Positions 8,786-16,057 of a DNA stretch of 64,000 nt are shown here, in pieces. The stretch is from JAYZDK01 sp964604165 (lineage in GTDB: Bacteria > Myxococcota_A > UBA796 > CAJQPC01). The stretch lies in assembly GCA_964604165.1 (NCBI GenBank), contig CAZRYF010000010.1:1-64000 (forward strand), in the 5' to 3' direction. Made by a program: the position numbers and the translations under genes. Each line of letters starts with the position of its first letter. The first letter of the stretch is position 1. Below the pieces are notes generated by a model. It searched no databases. It was not told where the DNA came from and saw only the letters and a program-made list of their open reading frames with translations.

Positions 8786-9222
8786 CGGCTACAATTGCTC
8801 TCTCTTAGAAGACCAGCATCGTGAAGAGGGCTGGGTTCTTGCGGCTGTCCGGGCTGCACCGCCTTTGGCGGCTTGCTTTACACCCCACGGACCCTAGGTC
8901 TACGGCTCGCCGGCTCGCCATATACCCAACGCTCCGTACGGGCTCAAACTCCGCGCCTGGGAGTAGAGGGGGGCTTTGTTCGGGACCGGGTGTTCCCGAG
9001 CGCCTCCGGGCCTGCTACTGCCGCTAACGATGATTGCTCAATGTTTCGCAACCATCGCAAGCGGCAGGTACGCACTCCCTCCGGCGATCGGGCCACCCTT
9101 TCTCTCGCGATTTTGTTTTCCCTCGGAAAAACAAAATCCCTCCGAGGCATCCCTCACCAAGCCCCCCTCAACTCCCTGGTCGGCGCTGCGCTTGGATCAG
9201 GGAACAGCGGGTCAGGAGTTCA
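8786..9222. other. Non-coding, compositionally distinct stretch
   Basis: No credible gene is seen on either strand: the open frames present have no recognisable domains, no ribosome binding sites and basic, serine-rich translations. The base composition is visibly less GC-rich than the flanking operons. It holds several short inverted repeats, for example CCGCC-TTT-GGCGG and TCGGGA-N8-TCCCGA, and an 11-bp dyad at 9109-9138. It may be a remnant of an inserted element, or a long untranslated or structured region. Confidence 0.45.
9109..9138. repeat. 11-bp AT-rich perfect inverted repeat
   Basis: GATTTTGTTTT (9109-9119) and AAAACAAAATC (9128-9138) are perfect inverted copies around the 8-nt loop CCCTCGGA. 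The T-rich arm could make this a bidirectional terminator; an end of a small mobile element or a regulator site is also possible. It stands out because the surrounding DNA is GC-rich. The loop's CCTCGG can alternatively pair with CCGAGG at 9142-9147. Confidence 0.5.
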
Positions 9223-9402
9223 TTACCCGGTACACCCGGCTGCTGAGACAAGGTCGTAGAAGAGCGGGTTGCCGTACCAACTGGCGTCTTCTCTGTCCTC
9301 CTCGTCAGGCCAGTCACCTTCGCTATCTCGACAGGCCACATTTCCGATGAACCAGCCGTACTCGTATCCGTCCTTGTGGCTGTCCTTGGATGCCCGGCTC
9401 AT
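9223..9402 (-). CDS. Small acidic protein with GYxxGW motif
   Basis: A 59-residue ORF starting at ATG 9402 with a purine-rich GAGAGAGAA directly upstream. It is acidic and aromatic-rich, with DGYEYGWFIGN near 11-21, then CRDSEGDWPDEE, and it ends AAGCTG. It has no signal peptide or membrane segment. The segment GYEYGWFIGNVACRDS resembles GYCLGWSEGLSCLDS at the end of the neighbouring upstream ORF (9442-9729), and that shared spacing is the main argument that both are coding. The GC-rich third positions also fit a real gene. The function is unknown; a small accessory-gene product is likely. Confidence 0.45.
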   Translation of the reverse strand: MSRASKDSHKDGYEYGWFIGNVACRDSEGDWPDEEDREDASWYGNPLFYDLVSAAGCTG

Positions 9403-9441
9403 TTCTCTCTCATGGTCATCTGAATTGTAGGACGGCGCTTC

Positions 9442-9729
9442 TCAATTGCTGTCCAGACACGACAGACCCTCTGACCAGCCGAGGCAATAGCCGAGTTGCC
9501 ACGCTGTTGATCTGTAGCAGGCGTCACCAACAGCATCGTCTGCCTCCGCAAGAACCATGCATTCGGCGCCCTGTGGAATAGCTTCCTGCATGCCGCCAGA
9601 GCTTGGCACCTCAATGTCTGATGCCCCCGTTAGCCAAAGCCATACCCACCGGTCAGAGTCAGAGTTGCGAGAACCGACATGAGTCTCATGGGCAGGGCGT
9701 CTCCCGTAGCGTGCTGGCTTCCCATTCAC
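9442..9729 (-). CDS. Small protein with C-terminal GYxxGW motif
   Basis: A 95-residue ORF from a GTG at 9729; the same frame stays open for some distance upstream and no good ribosome binding site is visible, so the start is uncertain. It is tryptophan-rich (RWVWLWLTG near 27-35) and ends with the GYCLGWSEG motif and two cysteines, echoing the next ORF at 9223-9402, which lies 39 bp downstream on the same strand. Codon third positions are less GC-rich than in neighbouring genes, as expected for recently acquired DNA or a decaying gene. The function is unknown, and a non-coding explanation remains possible. Confidence 0.35.
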   Translation of the reverse strand: MNGKPARYGRRPAHETHVGSRNSDSDRWVWLWLTGASDIEVPSSGGMQEAIPQGAECMVLAEADDAVGDACYRSTAWQLGYCLGWSEGLSCLDSN

Positions 9730-9799
9730 GGTGAGTACTACACAGATTCCTCCAGATCACCTCTGTGTCCCCAAGATCCGAGCGCAGCGCCGTCAGAAG

Positions 9800-10948
9800 T
9801 CAGAACCCGGCCATCTTGGAGATGATCTCCTTCATGATTTCGGACGTTCCCCCCCCAATTGTGATCAGGCGCACGTCCCGGTACGACCGCGCCACCGGGT
9901 ACTCCTCGATGTAGCCGTACCCTCCGTGGAATTGGAGGCAGTCGTAGGTGAGCTTCTGGGCCAGGTCTCCGGCGAAGAGCTTGGCCTGGGAGATCTCCAT
10001 GGTGGCGTCCTCCCCACCGTTGAGCTTGTCCAGGGCGTGGTAGGTCAGCATGCGGGCAGCGTTCAGCTCGGTCATGAGCTCGGCGAACTTGTGGCGCCAG
10101 ACCTGGAACTTGATGATCGGGCGGCCAAAGGCCTCTCGCTCACGGCCATAGGCGATGGCGTCGTCCAGCTGCATCTGCATGCCGGACACCGCCATCAGGG
10201 CTGCTGCAAGGCGCTCGCCCTGGAAGTTCTGCATGATGTGGATGAACCCCGTGTTCTCACCGCCCAGCAGGTAGCGCTTCGGAATGCGGCAGTTGTCGAA
10301 GTGCAGCTCGCTGGAGTCCACGCACCGGGTGCCCAGCTTGTCCAGCTTTCTCCCCACGGTGAAACCCGGGGTGTCCGTGGGCAAAAGCACCAGGGAGATG
10401 CCGCCAAAGCCCTCGTCCCCGGTGCGAACCGCCAGTACGACAAAATCCGCGAAGCTGCCGTTGGTGATGTAGGTCTTTTGGCCGTGAATGATGTAGTCGT
10501 CGCCGTCGGACCTGGCCGTGGTGCGAATAGCGGACACATCCGAGCCGCACCCGGGCTCCGTGACCCCCAGGCAAGCGATTTGATCGCCGGTGATGACCCC
10601 CCGCAGAAACTCGTCCTTCTGCTCCGGGGTGCCGATCTCGGCGATCACCGGCGTGGCCATGTCCGTGTGGACCAGCACCGACATCATGAGTCCGGCGCTG
10701 TGGCTGTAGCCCATGGACTCGATGTAGGCGGCGCTGCTCCACCAATCCAGCCCCAGGCCCCCGTACTCTTCGGGAAAGCGAATCCCAAGAAGACCCAGAT
10801 CTGCCATCTCCTTGAGCACCTCCCGGGCCGGATAGGCCCCGGCCCGGTCCCACTCGTAGGCGTGGGGCGCGAGGCGCTCCGTGGCGAAGTCCCGCACGGT
10901 CTTGCGGATCATCTCGTGTTCTTCGGTCCAAGGGGGAAAAGTAGTCAT
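9800..10948 (-). CDS. Acyl-CoA dehydrogenase
   Basis: A 382-residue FAD-dependent dehydrogenase that oxidises an acyl-CoA to the 2-enoyl-CoA in the cytoplasm and passes electrons to ETF. The family signatures are present: LGVTEPGCGSDVS near 125 (FAD and substrate loop), the KTYITNG beta-strand near 150, the central helix with ER-x-EAFG-x-PI near 255, and a C-terminal GGYGYIEEYPVAR-x-YRD. The residue before the EYP segment fits the catalytic glutamate region of short/medium-chain enzymes. The ATG at 10948 has GGAGG upstream. It is divergent from the phosphatase gene across 61 bp. The exact substrate is unknown; a branched-chain or short-chain acyl-CoA is plausible given a methylmalonyl-CoA epimerase elsewhere in the window. 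Confidence 0.9.
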   Translation of the reverse strand: MTTFPPWTEEHEMIRKTVRDFATERLAPHAYEWDRAGAYPAREVLKEMADLGLLGIRFPEEYGGLGLDWWSSAAYIESMGYSHSAGLMMSVLVHTDMATPVIAEIGTPEQKDEFLRGVITGDQIACLGVTEPGCGSDVSAIRTTARSDGDDYIIHGQKTYITNGSFADFVVLAVRTGDEGFGGISLVLLPTDTPGFTVGRKLDKLGTRCVDSSELHFDNCRIPKRYLLGGENTGFIHIMQNFQGERLAAALMAVSGMQMQLDDAIAYGREREAFGRPIIKFQVWRHKFAELMTELNAARMLTYHALDKLNGGEDATMEISQAKLFAGDLAQKLTYDCLQFHGGYGYIEEYPVARSYRDVRLITIGGGTSEIMKEIISKMAGF

Positions 10949-11009
10949 GGGTGCCTCCGGGGGTGGGAAGTATAGGTCTGCGGGATCGCCGGATGGTAGG
11001 CTCGCGGCC

Positions 11010-11810
11010 ATGCCTGTCACCGTTGAGATTGGAATCGTGTGCACTCCGGGTCCAGAAACGGGCCGGTCGGGGGTGAACCAGGACAACTACCTCTTGTGCC
11101 GCGAGGGCAAGGCCCGCTTTCGAAAAGGGGACGACGAGGCCATTCGGGAGGCTGGGGAGCAGGGTGTCTTGCTCGCTGTCAGCGATGGCCTTGGAAATGG
11201 CCGAGATGGAGAAATCGCCGCCAGGGCGGCCGTGCAGTCCCTGCCTCTGCTCCTGGATGCCACCTGGCCTCCCGGGGCAACCCCCGAGGAGCACCTGCGC
11301 CTGTTCCTATTGTCAGCCCACCGGCGCATTCGAGACGCCGCAAAAGCAGCGGGCCCGGTGCGCATGGGGGCCGCCATGACGGTGGCCTGGTTGCTGGGCT
11401 CGCGGGTGCACTGGGCCCACATTGGCGACACCCGGCTTTACCACCTTCGCTACCGGCAGCTTCACCAAATCACCCGAGACCACTCCCTGGATGAAATGGC
11501 GGCGCGCAAAGGGGGCGTGGGTCATCCCGCAGGTTCGGCTCTCGCCCAGACCTTCCTGGGGGGAGGCGTTCAAGGCCAGTCGGAGATCGATCTGGTCCCA
11601 GGGCTGGACACCGGGACCATTGAGCTGATGTCCGGGGACCAGTTCTTGCTCATGTCCGATGGCATTTGGCGGAACACGGACGAGGACCTGGTCGTTCAGG
11701 AGCTGCGCCGGGTTCCCATTCCCCAGCAGGCGGCGGAAGCGCTGGTGGAAGGAGCCCAGCGTCGGGGTGCTTTGGACAGCGCCACGCTCATTGTGGCCCG
11801 GATCACTTGA
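11010..11810 (+). CDS. PP2C-type Ser/Thr phosphatase
   Basis: A 266-residue PPM-family phosphatase that should remove phosphate from serine or threonine using two metal ions. Metal-binding motifs are visible in order: SGVNQDNYLL near 24, VSDGLGNGRDGE near 58 (the usual form is DGMGGHxxG, so the central loop is altered), GAAMTVAWL near 120 with HIGDTRLY near 137, MSDGIW near 215, and DSATLIVARI at the end. The start ATG at 11010 begins immediately before the conserved fold. The gene is convergent with a membrane pseudokinase gene only 20 bp away, so a functional pairing is possible. The aspartates needed for metal binding are kept, so activity is likely. Confidence 0.85.
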   Translation: MPVTVEIGIVCTPGPETGRSGVNQDNYLLCREGKARFRKGDDEAIREAGEQGVLLAVSDGLGNGRDGEIAARAAVQSLPLLLDATWPPGATPEEHLRLFLLSAHRRIRDAAKAAGPVRMGAAMTVAWLLGSRVHWAHIGDTRLYHLRYRQLHQITRDHSLDEMAARKGGVGHPAGSALAQTFLGGGVQGQSEIDLVPGLDTGTIELMSGDQFLLMSDGIWRNTDEDLVVQELRRVPIPQQAAEALVEGAQRRGALDSATLIVARIT

Positions 11811-11830
11811 AACAGCTCCCTTGGCCCGGG

Positions 11831-13528
11831 TCAGTCTGGCAAGGCGTCTGATGCAAGAAACACCGAGGTTACCAACCGTGCAGGTTTGCCTCCAGATCGG
11901 TCAAAATTCATGTTGAGGATGGCCTTTCTCACGCACCATGTGGTCTTTGTTGGAAGCCATGTAGTTCCTACAGATCGCACGGATCCGCTGGGTTCCACCA
12001 CCAGGTCCAGGCGGAGACGATCTACACCGCCAAGGTCACATTTATTGATGGTGGAGATCTGTTTGTCGAGCGAGCGCAACAGGGAGTCGTAGTCGGGCTG
12101 GGTGGAGGGATCTCCTGGCTGAAGCACCTCCGGTGGCACGCCTCGCTTCTCCAGGGTGGTGGGCTTGAGCATGTGTGGTTCTTTGTTCCAGACCCAGGTG
12201 GCCGTGGCAGCGGCCGTCACCGAGCCGACAGTTGCCAGCGACGCCAAGACGATCCCCGCAACTTTTGCCAGCCTGCGCCAGCGTGCCCGGCGCTGTTCCG
12301 CTTTTGCGATCTCCGGATCTTCCTGCTCCTCTCCCTCCCCATCCTCGTCTTCCCCGTCCTCTTCTTCTTCTTCTTCCTCGTCGTCGTCCTCGTACTCCTC
12401 TTCCTCCATTTCTTGCGACACAAAGGGCTTGAAGGCCTGCAGCGCTGCCATGGCGTCCCCGTCGGTCATGGGGGCGGCCTCCTCCGTCTCTACCCACTCC
12501 GGCGCTTCCAGCTCGCTTTCGTCCTCGTCGTCCACATCCAGGATGGACTCCAGGTAGTCCCGGACCTGCTCCAACCCCAGTCTGTCGTCGACCTCGGGGT
12601 CCATGGTCGATGCAAGAAGTGCGTTGAAGAAAGCGATTCGCGTCGGGTTCTCCGGGTCGGTGGAATCACTGTAGGGGGGGATCCAGCGAGGAGGGAGAAC
12701 TTGCTCCAGTCGGGCCGCCAGGACGACGGGGTCCGTAATGCCCGTGGTGTTGAGAAGAGGGTGCAGGGACTGGCAAAAGAGAAGCAAGGCGCCCAGGGAG
12801 TAGGCATCCGCAGATTGGCTTGCTTGTGCTCCCTTGAAGCGTTCCGGGGCTGCATACTGGGGGTTCAGTTGAAACCCCCCTCGCGAGTGTGTGCCAAGCA
12901 CCTCCATGGCCCCGAAGTCAGCCACGAGAAGGGTGGGCAGCTCTCCCTCTTTGGGAGAAGAAGACAAGAGGATGTTCTCCGGCCGGAGGTCCCCGTGCAC
13001 CACCCCCCGCTCGTGGGCGGCATGCAGGGCATCACAGACCTGGAGCCCGAGCTGGGCCACAGCGGCCAGGGTCATGGCGCCGTGTTGTCGGAGGTGGTCC
13101 AAGAGGGACCCCCCTGCTGGTTGTTCCACGACCACATAGGGGGAGGCCTCCATGGGCCTGGCGACCTCGACTATGCGCAGAATCCCCGGGTGGTTGAGCC
13201 CTTGCAGGGTGCGGCTCTCGGTTTCCAGGCGATCCAGGTAGTCTTCCAGGTCGTCCCGCTGGGAAAGCACCTGCACGGTCAACAGCTGCGGATCGTCCTC
13301 GCTCTCCGTCTTGTCCTCACACAGGTAGCTGGCGCCGCGACGGCTTAGGGCCAGCTTTCGGTGCACGTCGAACCGGTCACCGATGAGGTCCCCCGGCCCC
13401 AGCAGCACCCCCCAACCATCTTCTGGTCTCGCCGTCCCACACTCCAGGTTGGCGCAAGTTCCGGGCGTGCCTGAGAACGTGCCCAGGCACTCCAGGCAAT
13501 AGCTTCCTTGGCTGGAGGTGTCCGGCAT
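11831..13528 (-). CDS. Membrane pseudokinase with zinc ribbon and AgmX/PglI-like C-terminus
   Basis: A 565-residue protein. A zinc ribbon opens it (CLEC near 12-15, then C-x4-C near 26-31), followed by a protein-kinase-like domain (about 45-330). The HGDLRPENILL loop and VADFG keep the catalytic and metal aspartates, but the glycine loop is degraded (ALSRRGASYLC) and the ATP-binding Lys of the VAIK motif is Gln (TVQVL). A long Glu/Asp-rich stretch (about 375-420) leads to a basic patch and one membrane helix near 435-460. The periplasmic tail ends with a cysteine-containing CVRKAILNMNF segment that resembles the AgmX/PglI C-terminal domain of myxobacteria. I infer a non-catalytic scaffold or sensor. 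It sits 98 bp downstream of the FG-GAP gene and is convergent with a PP2C phosphatase. Confidence 0.75.
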   Translation of the reverse strand: MPDTSSQGSYCLECLGTFSGTPGTCANLECGTARPEDGWGVLLGPGDLIGDRFDVHRKLALSRRGASYLCEDKTESEDDPQLLTVQVLSQRDDLEDYLDRLETESRTLQGLNHPGILRIVEVARPMEASPYVVVEQPAGGSLLDHLRQHGAMTLAAVAQLGLQVCDALHAAHERGVVHGDLRPENILLSSSPKEGELPTLLVADFGAMEVLGTHSRGGFQLNPQYAAPERFKGAQASQSADAYSLGALLLFCQSLHPLLNTTGITDPVVLAARLEQVLPPRWIPPYSDSTDPENPTRIAFFNALLASTMDPEVDDRLGLEQVRDYLESILDVDDEDESELEAPEWVETEEAAPMTDGDAMAALQAFKPFVSQEMEEEEYEDDDEEEEEEEDGEDEDGEGEEQEDPEIAKAEQRRARWRRLAKVAGIVLASLATVGSVTAAATATWVWNKEPHMLKPTTLEKRGVPPEVLQPGDPSTQPDYDSLLRSLDKQISTINKCDLGGVDRLRLDLVVEPSGSVRSVGTTWLPTKTTWCVRKAILNMNFDRSGGKPARLVTSVFLASDALPD

Positions 13529-13626
13529 GGTCAGATCATTTCACAGTTGGGTTTGGAAGTTGTCTGAATCGACCTGGTGACCCGCGTCGGCTCCACTGCG
13601 CGAAGCTTTCACCTCTGAAGGTTGGG

Positions 13627-16005
13627 TCAAGTTCCCCCACCCAGAAAAACTCGAATCACGTTGTTGGACCCCGGTGCGCCTCCGACCAGAAAGTCCGCGA
13701 CCCCGTCACCGCTCAAGTCGGTGTTTCCCTCTACAAATGTTCCCAATTGGCGGTTTGTCTCCATTCCGTAGATGATCGCTGCCCCTTCTTCGGCGACCGC
13801 AGCGTCGTATAGGACCAGATCGCCTACGGGCTCGCCGGTGGAGGTGTCCCACCAGCCCTCGTGGTGACCCGGGCCGTTGTAGATCAGATAGACCGCCCCT
13901 GTTTCATCTCCCTGGACGGAGTTGTGAGGTGCGCCGATGATAAAGTCGGTGCTTCCATCGTTGTTGATATCGCCTGCCAGTGCAGCCGAGGCGAGTCCTT
14001 CCCCCCCATTGCCCAGGAATCGAACGGGTCCCGTGGCGTTGGGGGAGGTGGCCGTGGAGAAGGTCTCATTGATTGCGTACTGTCCGTTGGCCTCGTAGAA
14101 GCCCGGCACCAGGTACACGACCCCGTCTCCCCCCCGTGCGGCGGGTGCGGTGATGAAGAACTCCTCGTCCCCATCCCCGTCCAGGTCGCCGACCCCGGTG
14201 ATCTTCGAGCCGAACCCCTCCCCGAGACCCTCGCCCGTGAAGGTCAAGCTGGCAATTGAATTGATGCCGGTGTTTGTCTGGGCCGGTGGAAGATCGCGAG
14301 CGTAGATCACAAAAACGCTCTCGGTGGCGTTTGCATCCTCAGGAACGCTGGAGACAATGAGATCGGAGAGCCCGTCCCCATCTACATCCGCGGCACCAAT
14401 TGCCGTACCCAACAAGGCGTCCGAGGAGGGACCCTCCAGCCGAAGCCGGTACCCGGAGTTGTTGACCGTTTCATTGACCCAGGTGTTTCTGTCCGAGGAG
14501 AGGTAGAGGTAGACCAGCCCGGCGTTGTCCCCGGAGAAGGTCGTGGAAGAAACGGCCCAGTCTGAAGCACCATCGCCATCCATGTCGGGAATCATCTGAA
14601 CTGCATGGCCCAAATTGGCACTTTGGACGCAGTGGACGGGCTCGTGCTCGACGCGGAAGGAGCGGCCCCCGGACAGGTCCGGTCCAGCGGAAAGGAGCTG
14701 GTCGAGGTCTCCGAAGACCAGGGTGGATGTACCCATCAGGAGGTGGGCCTCCCCAAGTGGTGACCAGCAGGAGTCCGTGTTGGCCAGAAACTCCCAGTCC
14801 GGGTTTCCAAGGACCACGTCATCAACGCCGTCCCCGTTGATGTCGCCCAGGCCGCTGATGTGGTCCCCCAGGAAGCCCGTGCGGGTGGAGGCGTTGGTCA
14901 GGAACCAGGCGTCGTTGCTGCTCATGTCTCCGTAGAGCGGCCCCGGAAAGAAGAAGGCCTGCTTGTCGCTGGAAGAGGCGATGAGATCGGACACACCGTC
15001 GTCGTTGAGGTCCCCCGCGAGTCCGGCGCTCCTCCATGCGCCCTCCAGGGAGGCGTCGCTTCTGTCCCCGTTGACTTCTCCGAAGGGGTAGCAGCCTGTG
15101 GGGGTGATCGGCTCGCAGTCCGAGTCGATTCCATCGTCACAGTAGTCTGCGTGCCCCGGGTAGACGTCTGAGTTCTGGTCGTCGCAGTCCATGGCGGCCG
15201 TGAAAGGCACCGCGTTCTCCGGCGGGTCACAGGAAATGACGTCGCTGTCTGCGACTCCCCAGCCATCCTGGTCTTCGTCTCTCAACCAGCGATAGGCGTC
15301 CGCGTCGCTCTCGTCACTCCAGAGCACGAAGTCCCCTTCGTCACGGTCTGACAGCCCCATCGCGTCCACCACGCGAACCACCAGACTGTAGCAACCCGCA
15401 GGAAGAAGGGCGTTCCACGTCACGTCTCCGGACGCGTCCGGGTGGGCCGGGCCGTCGGAGGATGGCTCGCCGTTCACCGTCCATTCAAGGGTCAGGGTCT
15501 CCAGGGCCTCGTTGACATCGGTCACCACCGCCACCACCGATGCACCTTCCGCAACATCCCAGGAGTCCCCCGTAGCGCCCGGGGACTCCAAGCGGATGGT
15601 GGGGGCCTGGTTGGCCGTATACTCGATCTCGACCGAGTCTTCTCCATCGACGCCGTTGGAGCCCACGACGCTCAGGGTCAGATTGTGGCGGCCCACAGAC
15701 AGTCCGGCCTCCGAGACGAAGCTGTATTGACTGTCCTCGTAGCTTCCCTCTCCAGAAACCACGCCGTCGACGTCAGTGCTGACGGTGTAGGTCGCGCTCT
15801 CCAGGAAGTCGATGCCGCAGACGCTCTGAACATTCGCCGTGAGGACCAGTGCCATGCCTTCTGAGAAGATGGCGTCGGTTACGGGCGACACGATGCCCAC
15901 CTCGATCAGGTCGTGGCATGGGGAGACCTTGGACTCTACACAGTCCAGGTGCAAGCCTGCGAGCGTGATGATGGCAGCCCGGCCCAGCGCGTTTGGAAAG
16001 CTCAT
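13627..16005 (-). CDS. FG-GAP / integrin-like exported protein
   Basis: A 792-residue protein starting at ATG 16005 with AGGAG upstream. The N-terminus is hydrophobic and ends in a cysteine (LHLDC), which is not a standard lipobox, so secretion is likely but lipidation is uncertain. Two Ig/cadherin-like segments (about 35-230) are followed by one MopE-like unit (MDCDDQNSDVYPGH, near 270) and then by seven or so FG-GAP blades with D-x-DGDG or D-x-NGDG loops that bind calcium, forming a beta-propeller. It lies 52 bp after the CapA-like gene and may be cotranscribed with it. It is a relative of the protein at 5353 in general plan. Adhesion or surface display is an inference. Confidence 0.78.
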   Translation of the reverse strand: MSFPNALGRAAIITLAGLHLDCVESKVSPCHDLIEVGIVSPVTDAIFSEGMALVLTANVQSVCGIDFLESATYTVSTDVDGVVSGEGSYEDSQYSFVSEAGLSVGRHNLTLSVVGSNGVDGEDSVEIEYTANQAPTIRLESPGATGDSWDVAEGASVVAVVTDVNEALETLTLEWTVNGEPSSDGPAHPDASGDVTWNALLPAGCYSLVVRVVDAMGLSDRDEGDFVLWSDESDADAYRWLRDEDQDGWGVADSDVISCDPPENAVPFTAAMDCDDQNSDVYPGHADYCDDGIDSDCEPITPTGCYPFGEVNGDRSDASLEGAWRSAGLAGDLNDDGVSDLIASSSDKQAFFFPGPLYGDMSSNDAWFLTNASTRTGFLGDHISGLGDINGDGVDDVVLGNPDWEFLANTDSCWSPLGEAHLLMGTSTLVFGDLDQLLSAGPDLSGGRSFRVEHEPVHCVQSANLGHAVQMIPDMDGDGASDWAVSSTTFSGDNAGLVYLYLSSDRNTWVNETVNNSGYRLRLEGPSSDALLGTAIGAADVDGDGLSDLIVSSVPEDANATESVFVIYARDLPPAQTNTGINSIASLTFTGEGLGEGFGSKITGVGDLDGDGDEEFFITAPAARGGDGVVYLVPGFYEANGQYAINETFSTATSPNATGPVRFLGNGGEGLASAALAGDINNDGSTDFIIGAPHNSVQGDETGAVYLIYNGPGHHEGWWDTSTGEPVGDLVLYDAAVAEEGAAIIYGMETNRQLGTFVEGNTDLSGDGVADFLVGGAPGSNNVIRVFLGGGT

Positions 16006-16057
16006 TTGGTGGTTGCTCCTCTGAAAACTCTTGAACCCTGTAGCAAGTGCGGCGCTG

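Noticed and set aside
8873..9350. Overlapping plus-strand open frames in the gap region
   Set aside because: No ribosome binding site, no homology, unnatural composition; minus-strand small ORFs with a shared motif are more credible.
9731..10975. 414-codon plus-strand open frame opposite the acyl-CoA dehydrogenase gene
   Set aside because: Val/Gly/His-rich shadow; the minus strand holds a complete enzyme with family motifs.
12173..13348. 391-codon plus-strand open frame opposite the pseudokinase gene
   Set aside because: Its poly-Phe/Leu/Val run is only the reverse of the Glu/Asp-rich stretch of the real gene.
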